Positions 24,736 through 33,580 of a stretch of DNA of 58,238 nt are shown in pieces. Numbering within the stretch: the first letter of the stretch is position 1; each line of letters opens with the position of its first letter. Source of the DNA: SIG636 sp045592105 (lineage in GTDB: Bacteria; Bacillota; Clostridia; Oscillospirales; CAG-382); assembly GCA_045592105.1 (NCBI GenBank), contig JAZNUB010000014.1, positions 1-58,238 of the forward strand. Reading direction: 5' to 3'. The translations under genes and the position numbers were made by a program. The notes below the pieces were generated by a model, which was not told the DNA's origin, did not search any database, and saw only the letters and a program-made list of their open reading frames with translations.

Positions 24736-25881
24736 TTACATCAAGCTTCTATATATTGCTTCAATATCTTCAACGCTTGTTTCCTTGGGGTTGCCGGGAC
24801 GGCAAGCATCGTTGTAAGCGTCAACAGACATTTGGTGTATATCCTCTTCCTTTGCAATGCCCTTAAGCGAGCAAACGATGCCAACGTCCTCTGCAAGCTT
24901 TGCAACGGCGTCTATTGCGGCTTTGCGGTATTCGTCCTGAGCCATAGCATCAACACCCTTAACACCCATAGCGCGTGCAATTTCACGGTATTTTTCACCC
25001 GTTGCCTCTGCGTTGTAAGCCATAACTGCGGGGAGAAGCGTAGCGCAAGCCTTGCCATGCGGCATATCGTAGTAAGCAGAAAGCGTGTGTGCCATAGAAT
25101 GGTCAACACCCAAGCCAACGTTGGAGAAGCCCATGCCCGCAATATACTGCCCAAGCGCCATACCCTCTCTACCCTCGGCGGTGTTTTCAACCGCGCCGCG
25201 CAAAGAGCGAGCGATAACCTCTATAGCCTTGAGGTGGAACATATCAGAAAGCTCCCAAGCACCCTTGGTTATATAGCCTTCGATAGCGTGAGTAAGCGCA
25301 TCCATACCGGTAGCGGCAGTAAGCCCTTTGGGCATAGATGCCATCATATCAGGGTCAACAACAGCTACAACGGGGATATCGTGAGCGTCTACACACACAA
25401 ACTTTCTCTTCTTCTCCACATCGGTTATAACGTAGTTGATAGTAACCTCTGCGGCTGTGCCTGCGGTTGTGGGAACGGCTATCGTGGGAACGCATGGGTT
25501 CTTTGTGGGTGCCACGCCCTCAAGAGAGCGAACGTCTGCAAATTCGGGGTTGGTTATAATGATACCGATAGCCTTTGCGGTATCCATAGAGGAACCACCG
25601 CCGATGGCAACAATACAGTCCGCCCCTGCCGCTTTGAAGGCTTCAACACCTGCAACAACGTTTTCAATGGTGGGGTTGGGCTTGATATCGGAAAACACGC
25701 TGTAAGCGATATCAGCTTCGTCAAGCAGGGAGGTAACCTTTGCGGTTATACCAAGCTTAACAAGGTCAGGGTCAGAGGCAACGAAAATCTTTTTAAAGCC
25801 TCTGGCTTTAATTTCGGTAGGTATCGCTTGGATAGCACCCGAACCGTGATAAGAGGTTTCGTTAAGCATGAATTTGTTCAT
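24736..25881 (-). CDS. fucO: Lactaldehyde reductase / 1,2-propanediol oxidoreductase
   Basis: This 381-residue iron-dependent alcohol dehydrogenase aligns along its length with E. coli FucO as I remember it (for example GALRGSV/SLRGAV, VSMAH-type and TINYVITD segments). The NAD-binding GGGSSMDTAKAIG is at 94-106. The iron ligands are Asp194, His198, His261 and His275. It reduces lactaldehyde from fucose or rhamnose breakdown to 1,2-propanediol. It is monocistronic with its own TTGACA promoter. No fucose or rhamnose pathway genes are nearby, so other aldehyde substrates are possible. Confidence 0.9.
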   Translation of the reverse strand: MNKFMLNETSYHGSGAIQAIPTEIKARGFKKIFVASDPDLVKLGITAKVTSLLDEADIAYSVFSDIKPNPTIENVVAGVEAFKAAGADCIVAIGGGSSMDTAKAIGIIITNPEFADVRSLEGVAPTKNPCVPTIAVPTTAGTAAEVTINYVITDVEKKRKFVCVDAHDIPVVAVVDPDMMASMPKGLTAATGMDALTHAIEGYITKGAWELSDMFHLKAIEVIARSLRGAVENTAEGREGMALGQYIAGMGFSNVGLGVDHSMAHTLSAYYDMPHGKACATLLPAVMAYNAEATGEKYREIARAMGVKGVDAMAQDEYRKAAIDAVAKLAEDVGIVCSLKGIAKEEDIHQMSVDAYNDACRPGNPKETSVEDIEAIYRSLM

Positions 25882-25923
25882 AATGGGCAGTCCCTTTCTT
25901 ACAATTATTAGATTTACAATATA

Positions 25924-25952
25924 ATATTATTAGAATGTGCATAATTTGTCAA
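25924..25952 (-). promoter_or_regulatory. fucO promoter
   Basis: On the minus strand TTGACA (25947-25952) and TAATAT (25924-25929) are 17 bases apart, 43 bases before the start codon. Confidence 0.75.
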
Positions 25953-25998
25953 GAGCAATCGCCGCAAAAAGAAAATGTATTAATTTTTATCAAAAACC

Positions 25999-26027
25999 TT
26001 GACAAACGCATTTTAATGTGGTATATT
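25999..26027 (+). promoter_or_regulatory. tRNA-Arg promoter
   Basis: TTGACA (25999-26004) and TATATT (26022-26027) are 17 bases apart, 28 bases before the tRNA. Confidence 0.8.
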
Positions 26028-26055
26028 AGCGGAGTGCCAAGCGGTACAACAATTT

Positions 26056-26132
26056 GCGCCTGTAGCTCAGCTGGATAGAGTGCCTGGCTACGAACCAGTA
26101 GGTCGGGGGTTCGAATCCCTCCAGGCGTGCCA
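26056..26132 (+). tRNA. tRNA-Arg (anticodon ACG)
   Basis: The 77-nt cloverleaf has acceptor GCGCCTG against CAGGCGT, D-loop TAGCTCAGCTGGATAGAG, anticodon loop CTACGAA with ACG at 26090-26092, T-loop GGTTCGAATCC and an encoded CCA. The first acceptor pair is a G-T wobble. ACG is read after deamination of A34. Confidence 0.95.
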
Positions 26133-26175
26133 GAAAACGACAAGTTTCGACAAGAAGCTTGTCGTTTTCAGTTTT
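26133..26175 (+). terminator. tRNA terminator
   Basis: GAAAACGACAAG (26133-26144) and CTTGTCGTTTTC (26158-26169) form a perfect 12-bp stem followed by a T run. Confidence 0.85.
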
Positions 26176-26208
26176 TGCTTTTTTATCCATTAGCATATTT
26201 GCTTATCA

Positions 26209-26237
26209 TTGACATTTTTGCTTTGCGGTGATATATT
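26209..26237 (+). promoter_or_regulatory. Promoter of the sugar operon
   Basis: TTGACA (26209-26214) and TATATT (26232-26237) are 17 bases apart, 19 bases before the TTG start at 26257. Confidence 0.75.
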
Positions 26238-26256
26238 AAAAAAGAGGTGATTAGTT

Positions 26257-27144
26257 TTGCTTATAGGTTGTAACACCTTGTCCTACGCAACAGGCAGGGA
26301 GGACATAGAAGCATTGGAGATTTTAGCTAAGGCAGGCTTTAAAAGCATAGACCTTAACTTGAACAAATATGCCCTTAGAAGCCCCATAAGCTCGTTTTGG
26401 CAAACGGAGGAAAGCACGCGTTTATGCTACGCAAACGCTTTAAAGCAAAGGGCTAACGAGCTTGGTATAGTAGTTGGGCAGGTACATTCTCCGTACCCAA
26501 CCTATTTCGAAAACAAGGACAAAACGGAGGACGTTTTGCACGTAACGAAAAGCAGTATAAGCATAGCTGCCGCGTTAAATTCTCCGTATATAGTTATCCA
26601 CCCAAATATTCCGCCCTCTGCAAAAACGGCTTTGCAGGTGGAGGAAGCGGTTGAAAACAATTTCGGCTTCTTCTCCCTCTTTTTTGAAGATCTAAAGCGC
26701 ACGGGGCTTTGCATAGGTATAGAGAATATGTTTAACTGGTCAGCGGAGGAGGACAGGGCGCTTCCAACCGTTGCAAGCACTGCAGAGTGTATGGCGTATA
26801 TGGTAGACAGGCTTAACGAAATGTGCGGCGAGAAGCATTTTGTGGCTTGCCTTGACGTGGGGCACGCAATGCTATCGGGCGGCGGAAGCCCTGCGGCTAT
26901 GGTGCGCACGCTTGGTAACCGCCTAAAGCTTTTGCACGTTCACGATAACGACGGGCATCATGACAGGCATTGGATCCCCTTTGATGGTGTTATCAACTGG
27001 GAAGAGTTTGCAAAAGCGCTTTCTGAGGTTGGATATACAGGCAATTTAAGCCTTGAGGTAAAAGTTGGCGGTGATGAGGCGGAAACAGCCTATGCCGCGG
27101 CATATAAACTAAAAAAGCTAATTGAAAAGGAGCAGAACAAATGA
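26257..27144 (+). CDS. Sugar phosphate isomerase/epimerase (xylose-isomerase-like TIM barrel)
   Basis: The 295-residue protein belongs to the AP-endonuclease-2/xylose isomerase-like TIM barrel family. Metal ligands are visible in GIENMFNW (Glu), CLDVGHAML (Asp, His), LHVHDNDGHHDRHWIP (His, Asp) and the final LSLEVKVGG (Glu). Substrates range over inosose, hexulose and keto-sugar phosphates. TTG at 26257 is preferred because GAGGTGA lies six bases upstream. It is first in a three-gene operon linked by ATGA overlaps with a CBM9-like protein and a SIS protein. Confidence 0.82.
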   Translation: MLIGCNTLSYATGREDIEALEILAKAGFKSIDLNLNKYALRSPISSFWQTEESTRLCYANALKQRANELGIVVGQVHSPYPTYFENKDKTEDVLHVTKSSISIAAALNSPYIVIHPNIPPSAKTALQVEEAVENNFGFFSLFFEDLKRTGLCIGIENMFNWSAEEDRALPTVASTAECMAYMVDRLNEMCGEKHFVACLDVGHAMLSGGGSPAAMVRTLGNRLKLLHVHDNDGHHDRHWIPFDGVINWEEFAKALSEVGYTGNLSLEVKVGGDEAETAYAAAYKLKKLIEKEQNK

Positions 27145-27734
27145 GTTATACCGTAGTAAGACAAAAGGAATTGGATTTTGACAGTGTTAAGCCCGCGTAT
27201 ATCAACAAATACGTTTGGGGCGGCGTATACAGGCCTGTGGCATACGCAAAGCTTGTGCTTGTTGAGGGCAAGGGCTTTGCTTTGCAGATGACCTGCTATG
27301 AAAAGAACCCCCTTGCACGCTATACCGAGTTTAATGCACCTGTTTGGACGGATAGCTGCTTGGAGTTTTTTGCTTCGTTCAATAACGAAAGCCCGCTGTA
27401 TTGCAATTTGGAGATGAACTCTGCAGGAGCGTTTCTTTTAGGTATACGCGAAAGCAGGGAAAAGAAGCAGGATGCGGCAGAGATAGTGGAGCTTCCCCCC
27501 GTTACCTGCATTAAAACGGGCGGATATTGGCGCGTTGAATATATGCTTAGCTTTGAAGTGCTTGATAAGCTTTTCGGCAAGGTGGACTATGTATCGGGCT
27601 ATACCTTTAAGGGCAACTTTTATAAATGCGGGGACGATACGGAGATACCGCATTTCGGTATGTGGAACCCTATTAATATTGAGATTCCTGATTTTCACAG
27701 ACCTGAATGGTTTGGGGAGCTGGTTATAGAATGA
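27141..27734 (+). CDS. CBM9-like carbohydrate-binding protein
   Basis: This 197-residue protein has the beta-sandwich pattern of the family 9 carbohydrate-binding module, with VWTDSCLEFFASF and NLEMNSAGAFLLGIR in the middle and HFGMWNPINIEIPDFHRPEWFG near the end. There is no signal peptide, so it is intracellular and probably not a cellulose binder. Such single-domain CBM9-like proteins occur in sugar operons of Clostridia and Bacteroidetes; the role is unknown. Both neighbours overlap by ATGA, so it is produced with them. Confidence 0.75.
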   Translation: MSYTVVRQKELDFDSVKPAYINKYVWGGVYRPVAYAKLVLVEGKGFALQMTCYEKNPLARYTEFNAPVWTDSCLEFFASFNNESPLYCNLEMNSAGAFLLGIRESREKKQDAAEIVELPPVTCIKTGGYWRVEYMLSFEVLDKLFGKVDYVSGYTFKGNFYKCGDDTEIPHFGMWNPINIEIPDFHRPEWFGELVIE

Positions 27735-28456
27735 GTAATACCGCAATCTATTACAGCGCGCTAACGCAAACGCTTGAAAAGATACATAATACGCAAACCG
27801 ATGCTATAATGGAAGTTGCAAAAAACGTTGCCAAAACCATAGAGAACGATGGTATTATATATATCTTCGGTTGCGGCCACAGCCATCTTATAGCAGGCGA
27901 TGCTTTTTATCGTGCAGGCGGCTTGGCAAACGTTTGCGCTATGCTGGATACTGATTTAATGCTTCATAACGGGGCCGCAAAAAGCAGTGCATTTGAGCGT
28001 ATGGAGGGCTTGGCAAAGCACATATACCGCAGATATGCGCCTACTAAAAAGGATACGCTTATCGTTGTATCAACGTCCGGCATAAACTCCGTGCCCATCG
28101 AAATGGCAGAGCTTGGCAGGGCAAACGGCGTATATACGGCGGTAATATGCTCCTCCTCGTATTTTGGCAAGAAATCGCGCCATTCATCGGGCAAGCTACT
28201 GTATCAATGCGCTGATGCTTATTTGGATAACTGCGTGCCATCGGGCGATGCGGTAGTGCCGATAGGGGATATCAATATGGGCGCGGTTTCAACAGCCGCA
28301 AGCAGCCTTATACTTAACAGCGTGCTGGTGGAGGCGGCTGGCGAGGCGGCAAAAAAAGTAAAGCCGCCCATATATATGAGCGGCAATGTAGAGGGGGGTG
28401 CTGAGTATAACGAGGCGCTTATAGAGCGCTATACGCCAAGAATAAAGCACCTTTAA
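27731..28456 (+). CDS. SIS-domain sugar isomerase-like protein (UPF0309 type)
   Basis: The 241-residue protein has a SIS phosphosugar-binding fold: FGCGHSHLIAGDAFYRAGG near 45-63 and VVSTSGINSVPIEMAEL near 115-131 form the sugar-phosphate loops. The sequence matches the UPF0309 group. It probably binds or isomerises a phosphorylated sugar made by the TIM-barrel enzyme upstream. ATG 27731 is chosen from the ATGA overlap. Its stop directly abuts the stop of the minus-strand gene at 28457, with no intergenic base. Confidence 0.82.
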   Translation: MSNTAIYYSALTQTLEKIHNTQTDAIMEVAKNVAKTIENDGIIYIFGCGHSHLIAGDAFYRAGGLANVCAMLDTDLMLHNGAAKSSAFERMEGLAKHIYRRYAPTKKDTLIVVSTSGINSVPIEMAELGRANGVYTAVICSSSYFGKKSRHSSGKLLYQCADAYLDNCVPSGDAVVPIGDINMGAVSTAASSLILNSVLVEAAGEAAKKVKPPIYMSGNVEGGAEYNEALIERYTPRIKHL

Positions 28457-29164
28457 TTATCGGTTGTCCACAACCCATAGGCCTTCGGGCAGTTCCTTTC
28501 TCATCTCGCTTATATCGGTGCTTAGTTTGATGGTTATAAGCTCGTATTCCTCGCCGATATAAAGCTTCATTTTTTCAAGCGTTCCGTTTGAGAAAAGGTA
28601 ATCCACGGTTTGCCCTGTTGGGGTAATATAACGTTCATAATCGTAAGCGGAGGTGCCTGCATTGGTGCTTCCGCTTTCAATATATTTAAGGTCTTTATAT
28701 TCAAGCGTGTCGGCTGTAACGGTGTCCGCAGGGAGCAGGAAGGCAGAGTTTAAATCGGCGTTGATGTGATATGCACCGTCTTCGTTTACAAAGGTTTCGG
28801 ACATTATATCGTGCCCTTCGTACTCAACGATGCTGATAACACCGTTCCCGTAGCAGGTAACGGTTGTAGCAGGCACGGAAAGGCCGCCTATTTGCATTTG
28901 GCGCGTTACGGTTAGCTTGTACGTGCCGCTTTCAACGATATCTGCACATTCCTTTAGTAATGCGCCAAGAACGAAACCATCCGTGCTTTCAACGCTTTCC
29001 GTGGCGGACGGCGTATCGCTTGCGTGCGCTTCAACGCTTTCTGCCGAAACGAAATCACTACTGTTTTCAGGTGCTTCTTTTTCGCCGCCAAGCATTAAAA
29101 TAACAAGTAAAATTGCGGCGGTAACTATTATTACTGCCGCAACGCTAAATACAAGCTTCTTCAT
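28457..29164 (-). CDS. Membrane-anchored hypothetical protein
   Basis: This 235-residue protein has an N-terminal anchor (KLVFSVAAVIIVTAAILLVILML), a Ser/Glu/Ala-rich linker (about 30-65) and a soluble domain of about 170 residues with LTVTRQMQIGG and ISEMRKELPEGLWVVDN at the end. It lies outside the membrane. I do not recognise the domain. It overlaps the upstream gene by one base (29164) and ends a minus-strand group of envelope genes. Confidence 0.7.
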   Translation of the reverse strand: MKKLVFSVAAVIIVTAAILLVILMLGGEKEAPENSSDFVSAESVEAHASDTPSATESVESTDGFVLGALLKECADIVESGTYKLTVTRQMQIGGLSVPATTVTCYGNGVISIVEYEGHDIMSETFVNEDGAYHINADLNSAFLLPADTVTADTLEYKDLKYIESGSTNAGTSAYDYERYITPTGQTVDYLFSNGTLEKMKLYIGEEYELITIKLSTDISEMRKELPEGLWVVDNR

Positions 29165-30168
29165 TAATCTTTATCACCGCCGCTTTTTTCTTCGGGCTTC
29201 GCTTCTTCGTTAATGGGCACGGCGGTTTTGGTGATGTTTAATTGTGCAAGCAAATCGTCAACGGTTTTAACGCGAGGCTTTTGGGGGTTAACAAGAATAG
29301 GCGTGTACTCGTCATCAACAGAGGGCAGGGAAAACGGCTTGTAGCTTATGCTTGTTTCCGCTTCGTCCTTTGCGCCTTTTTTGCGCCCTTCTTGATTATC
29401 ATCCTCCAAAATGGATATCGGTTCAATATCCACGGCGGAAATAACGCTTGGTTTCATTTGCATATTGGTGGTATCGTCCTCTGAAATGGATATCGGGCTG
29501 ATATCCACGGTGGAAATAGCGCTTGGTTTCATTTGCATATTGGTGGTATCGTCCTCAAATATAGAGATAGGGCCAACGTTTTGCTTAGGCAAAACGGTAT
29601 CGGGCTTTTTGCCCTTGCTTTTCTGGTCAACGCTAACTTCGCTGTAATTCTCCAGCAATATTTTCAAAAGCTCGCTTATCGGCATACGGATATCCGCTTG
29701 CTTAATGATTATTGCAGGCAAGCCCGAATTTGTGTTTTCGTTAATCTCGCGCCTTACTTTGGGGTTTGAAGAAAGCGTATCCAAATACTTGGTGTCAAGC
29801 CTAAGCCCCAAAAATGCACTTTTGTTATTACCAAATGTTTTAAGCGACAAAATAGCGTCCTTAGCTATAAAGCCGGCACCGATATTAGCCACGGTGTAGT
29901 CATACACGCCGTTTTGCGTTATTCTGATAGCGGTGGGCGGAGAGAATATGCTGAAAATAATGCTTGAGGTTGTAAAAGCAAAAAACATTGTGCAAACGCC
30001 GCCAAGCACCATATAAACCGTAAGCGTTTTAGAGCTTAAGGCGTTAGTAACCGCAGGTATAAACGGAAAAAACAGGAAAGCCAACGCAATGCACAGCATT
30101 GCGGCACTAATAACAGCGTAAAGGGGGTAAAGTGCTTGCTTTTTCTTTATAACGATAGGTAATTTCAT
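29164..30168 (-). CDS. Membrane protein with PH-like domain and tandem repeats
   Basis: The protein has two membrane helices (about 15-37 and 48-72) followed by a soluble domain that resembles bacterial PH-like STM3941-type proteins (AIRITQNGVYDYTVANIGAGFI). It then has a low-complexity tail with 25-residue repeats built on EDDTTNMQMKPS. ATG 30168 is taken; an in-frame TTG 8 codons upstream touches its AAAGGGG site, while the ATG is far from it, with GGGC-GCCC able to fold between. The start is therefore uncertain. Function is unknown. Confidence 0.65.
   Translation of the reverse strand: MKLPIVIKKKQALYPLYAVISAAMLCIALAFLFFPFIPAVTNALSSKTLTVYMVLGGVCTMFFAFTTSSIIFSIFSPPTAIRITQNGVYDYTVANIGAGFIAKDAILSLKTFGNNKSAFLGLRLDTKYLDTLSSNPKVRREINENTNSGLPAIIIKQADIRMPISELLKILLENYSEVSVDQKSKGKKPDTVLPKQNVGPISIFEDDTTNMQMKPSAISTVDISPISISEDDTTNMQMKPSVISAVDIEPISILEDDNQEGRKKGAKDEAETSISYKPFSLPSVDDEYTPILVNPQKPRVKTVDDLLAQLNITKTAVPINEEAKPEEKSGGDKD
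29401..29560. repeat. 75-bp tandem repeat in the PH-like gene
   Basis: Two copies of a 75-bp unit lie 75 bases apart (ATGGATATCG starts at 29411 and 29486), with a partial third. They encode 25-residue repeats with EDDTTNMQMKPS. The copies differ at several bases. Confidence 0.85.
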
Positions 30169-30206
30169 ATTTTTATATGGGCTTACGCCCAACCCCTTTC
30201 TTTTTT

Positions 30207-31085
30207 TTACGGTAACGCGTGCGTTCTTATATATTCAAGGTACAGGTATTTACACGCCGTTTGCCAATGCACACCGTCACCCAAAACAAGCTCCTCGCGT
30301 ATGTTGCCGTTAGCATCTCTTGTTGCCTGCCCGAAGTTAAGATAGTAAACGCCGTGCTTCTTAGCAAGCTCCAAAAGCATCATATTAAAGTTGTCCACCT
30401 TTTTGCCGTTGAAGGTTTCCGTATTGCGGGAGGCACCCCAAGCGGGGATACCAACAAGCACTATTTTTGTTGCGGGAAGTGCCGCTTGTATACGGTCAAG
30501 CATCCTCTCGTAAAGCATTATATGCTTTTCGTTAGACCATACTGCAACGCCGTTTGTGCCAAGCATTATATACATTATCTGCGGGTTAAGCGTAACAAGC
30601 CAATCAAGCGAGGACTTTTTCTCTTCGGATTGGTTATAAACCGCGTGGCTGTTATAGTCCAAATAATCGTAAACGCCAAGCCCGCCCCATGCAACAACGT
30701 CCCTGTCTTTAAAGAAGCGGGAATCAAGCCCAAGGCCGTATGTAAGGCTGTCACCACAGAAAACGATGTTGTCAAAATACTTTTCTCCTGCGTCTGCCGT
30801 TTCCTCAAGATAAGTACCCTTAAATTTGCTGAACTCTGCGGGAGAAAACGTCATATTGTCAGGTACTGTGGTGTTCGTATTGATTTCACCGCTGCTTTCT
30901 GTTTCCACATAGGGAAACAGGTACTCAAGCGTGTCTGCATTTATGCTGGCAACGTTATCCACAAATTCGTCCGCACCCTTAGCGTCAAGCCTGCCATCGG
31001 TATAGAAGAAATAGTTTGCCGTATGCACCGCAAAGGACAACGCCAACGCGGTTATCGAAAGCAATATCTTTTTAATTAAAACCAT
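30207..31085 (-). CDS. SGNH/GDSL hydrolase, membrane-anchored
   Basis: This 292-residue protein has an N-terminal hydrophobic segment (about 6-24) and an extracellular SGNH hydrolase. Block I is FCGDSLTYGLGL (nucleophile Ser), block III MLGTNGV with the oxyanion Asn, and block V GDGVHWQ with Asp and His. Family members are esterases or lipases, including peptidoglycan or polysaccharide O-deacetylases. The substrate is not known. It sits in a minus-strand group with three other envelope proteins, spaced by 38 bases or less on each side, so a shared transcript is likely. Confidence 0.85.
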   Translation of the reverse strand: MVLIKKILLSITALALSFAVHTANYFFYTDGRLDAKGADEFVDNVASINADTLEYLFPYVETESSGEINTNTTVPDNMTFSPAEFSKFKGTYLEETADAGEKYFDNIVFCGDSLTYGLGLDSRFFKDRDVVAWGGLGVYDYLDYNSHAVYNQSEEKKSSLDWLVTLNPQIMYIMLGTNGVAVWSNEKHIMLYERMLDRIQAALPATKIVLVGIPAWGASRNTETFNGKKVDNFNMMLLELAKKHGVYYLNFGQATRDANGNIREELVLGDGVHWQTACKYLYLEYIRTHALP

Positions 31086-31116
31086 ACTGTTTTCAAACTC
31101 CTTAACAGTGTATAGC

Positions 31117-31773
31117 TTATTTAAAATTAATAAGCTGTATAGGCGTAACGTTATTGAATATCAAGATGGTATCGGGCTTTTCGTTTCCCTCGGTATATAT
31201 CTCAAGCGTGTATTTAAAGGTTTCAAACATCTCGCCTTCGCCCTCAACGGTAGCGCTTACTTCGGAATTGATGTAAACGTTTTCGTTAAGCGGCAGCTCA
31301 ACGCCCGCAAAGCTTGCCCTCATATAGCAATATCTGCCCTTGCTTGTGATTTCCGTATGGCATATCTCGTAAACGTTATCGTTAGTGTCCGTAAGCACAA
31401 AGCGCGGCTTGTATCCGGTTTCCTCGTTGTCAAGCCTTTTGTTGTATTTAATACCAAGCTCAAGCTCATTTGCGGTGGCGGCATACGCAACGCCCGCTAT
31501 CTGCACGCTCCCATCGTAGTTCATAAAGGTGGTGGGGAATACCTCATACACCTCAAACCCGTCGGGGTTAGCGCTGTAAAGCTGGTTAGCGGCAGGAGAA
31601 AAAACGTATTCCTTATACATATTCGGCTCGCAATTATTAAGGATAACCGCAAACACAATAATGTATACCACCGTTACCAAGCCGTATAAGGAGTACCTAA
31701 ACACCTTTTTTGTTGTTTTTGCCGCTTTGGAAGAATTATCCTCTTCGGGGAAGTAGTTGCCTTCGTAATCCAT
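31117..31773 (-). CDS. Single-pass membrane protein of unknown function
   Basis: This 218-residue protein has a short cytoplasmic tail with lysines, one membrane helix (about 28-50) and an outside beta-rich domain (PDGFEVYEVFPTTFMNYDGSV onward). The ATG at 31773 is used because the longer frame upstream lacks a ribosome site. It is the first gene of the envelope group that includes the SGNH hydrolase. I do not recognise the domain. Confidence 0.65.
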   Translation of the reverse strand: MDYEGNYFPEEDNSSKAAKTTKKVFRYSLYGLVTVVYIIVFAVILNNCEPNMYKEYVFSPAANQLYSANPDGFEVYEVFPTTFMNYDGSVQIAGVAYAATANELELGIKYNKRLDNEETGYKPRFVLTDTNDNVYEICHTEITSKGRYCYMRASFAGVELPLNENVYINSEVSATVEGEGEMFETFKYTLEIYTEGNEKPDTILIFNNVTPIQLINFK

Positions 31774-31953
31774 AATAGCCTTTCGTCTTTTCAAAATAAC
31801 ATAATGTGATAAATAATGTGCCTTTACGTCATAAAATGTGGGTAAATCTCGTTTTCCAAAATCAAAAACTGCCCGTTTTACTTGAGTTTTGCACATTTCC
31901 CACACAGTTTCCCACATTTTTGGTGCGTTTCCACCGTGCTTTATGTAAACTTA

Positions 31954-33504
31954 TTATTTAGCCCAGTAGTTTCTGTCAAGTGCTCTTAGCTGTATCGCAA
32001 GTGAAATATGCGCTTCCGTAATAAGCTCGCTTGCATCAAAATCGGCAATAGTACGCGCCAGCTTAAGTATTTTGTCATACCCTCTTGCGGACAAGCCTAA
32101 TTTATCATATGCGTTTTTAAGCATTTGTATTCCTGTTTCGGTTGTAACGCAAAAACGCTTTATATGCTCTGCTTGCATCTGGGCGTTAAACAGCAAGGGC
32201 TTACCGCCCACGGTTTCGTGTGAAAATCGCTTTGCCGCAAACGCTCTTGCTGCCGAAACACGTTTCCTTATATCCTCGCTTTTCTCGGCAGAGCTTGTTG
32301 AGGAGAGCGTTGAAAACTCCAAAGCCTGCACTTCTATCTGCATATCAATTCTATCAAGCAACGGGCCTGATATTTTGTTTATGTAAGAAAGCCTTGCGGC
32401 TGGTGTGCAGGTGCAGGGCTTTGTTGCGTGCCCATAGTAGCCGCATTTGCAAGGGTTCATTGCCGCAACAAGCATAAAGCTGCTTGGATAAGTAACCCTG
32501 CCGTTCACCCTCGTTATGGTAACGGTACCGTCCTCAAGCGGTTGGCGCAGTATCTCTGTTGCGTTTTTGTCAAACTCAGGAAACTCATCTAAAAACAAAA
32601 CACCGTTGTGTGATAAGGATATCTCACCGGGGATAGGCGTTTTGCCGCCACCTGCCAAGCCTGCCGCCGATATGGTGTGATGCGGGGCGCGGAATGGGCG
32701 CGTTATTATAAGCGGCACGTTCTGCGGCAATACCCCTGCAACGGAGTGTATTCGCGTACACTCAATCGCATCGTTAAGCGTAAGCCGCGGCAATATGGAA
32801 GGTAAACGCTTTGCCAGCATACTTTTGCCTGAGCCGGGAGGCCCTATCATCAAAACGTTGTGAAAGCCTGCGGCGGCTATCTCCAGCGCAAGCTTCGCCT
32901 CGTCCTGCCCTTTAACGTCGCAATAATCAAGCGTTTCAAGCAGGGAAGCGGTCTGCAGCTCTTCAAGCGTAAGCTTTTTCGGTTGAATAAACGCTTCGCC
33001 CTTCAGATGTGCCAAAAGCTGTGCAACCGTTTTAACGGGATAAACGTCTATCCCCTTGGCGATAGCGGCTTCGGCACCGTTAGGCTCCGGCACGTATATT
33101 TCCTTAAACCCGGCTTCCTTCGCGGCAAGCGCCATGGATAAAACGCCGCGTATCGGCCTAAGCTCGCCCGTTAGCGACAATTCACCAACAAAGCACTTGC
33201 CGCCGAAATCAAGCGCACCCAAGCGTTCCTGGTTAATAACCGAAAGCAGTATCGGCAAATCAAAGCCCGTACCCTCCTTTTTCTTGGAGGCAGGCGCAAG
33301 ATTAACTGTAATAACGCCGTGCAGTATACGAAGCCCAAGGCTTCGCGCGGTGCTGCGCACCCTCCCCTCGGCTTCACGCACAGCCGTGTCGGGCAAGCCT
33401 ATTATATCAAGCCTTTCAAGCTTGTTGGAGGCGTTTGCGGATTCCACCGTAACAATAAACCCATCAATACCGTTTACAGCGGCAGAGCACACGATGTTTA
33501 CCAT
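31954..33504 (-). CDS. comM: ComM/YifB family Mg-chelatase-like AAA+ ATPase
   Basis: The 516-residue AAA+ protein has an N-terminal Lon-protease-like domain (about 1-165), Walker A GPPGSGKS, Walker B VLFLDEFPEF, arginine finger region GPLLDRIDMQ and four Cys in NPCKCGYYGHATKPCTC, all typical of ComM/YifB. In naturally competent bacteria ComM is a helicase that moves branches during DNA uptake; many nontransformable species also carry it. It stands alone on the minus strand with a TTGCAA-16-TATAAT promoter. Confidence 0.92.
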   Translation of the reverse strand: MVNIVCSAAVNGIDGFIVTVESANASNKLERLDIIGLPDTAVREAEGRVRSTARSLGLRILHGVITVNLAPASKKKEGTGFDLPILLSVINQERLGALDFGGKCFVGELSLTGELRPIRGVLSMALAAKEAGFKEIYVPEPNGAEAAIAKGIDVYPVKTVAQLLAHLKGEAFIQPKKLTLEELQTASLLETLDYCDVKGQDEAKLALEIAAAGFHNVLMIGPPGSGKSMLAKRLPSILPRLTLNDAIECTRIHSVAGVLPQNVPLIITRPFRAPHHTISAAGLAGGGKTPIPGEISLSHNGVLFLDEFPEFDKNATEILRQPLEDGTVTITRVNGRVTYPSSFMLVAAMNPCKCGYYGHATKPCTCTPAARLSYINKISGPLLDRIDMQIEVQALEFSTLSSTSSAEKSEDIRKRVSAARAFAAKRFSHETVGGKPLLFNAQMQAEHIKRFCVTTETGIQMLKNAYDKLGLSARGYDKILKLARTIADFDASELITEAHISLAIQLRALDRNYWAK

Positions 33505-33552
33505 AACAACCCTCCGTTAAAGCATTTGTATACATACTAATGTACATAGTAA

Positions 33553-33580
33553 ATTATAACACATTTTTGTATTATTGCAA
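33553..33580 (-). promoter_or_regulatory. comM promoter
   Basis: On the minus strand TTGCAA (33575-33580) and TATAAT (33553-33558) are 16 bases apart. Confidence 0.65.

Noticed and set aside
24832..25911. A 359-codon plus-strand frame opposite fucO
   Set aside because: It is antisense to a well-supported enzyme gene, rich in Cys, His, Asn and Gly as expected of a complementary frame, and has no ribosome site.
26133..26256. tRNA-Arg considered as an integration site
   Set aside because: No integrase, no repeat of the tRNA 3' end and no phage-like genes follow; the tRNA has a normal terminator and then a metabolic operon.
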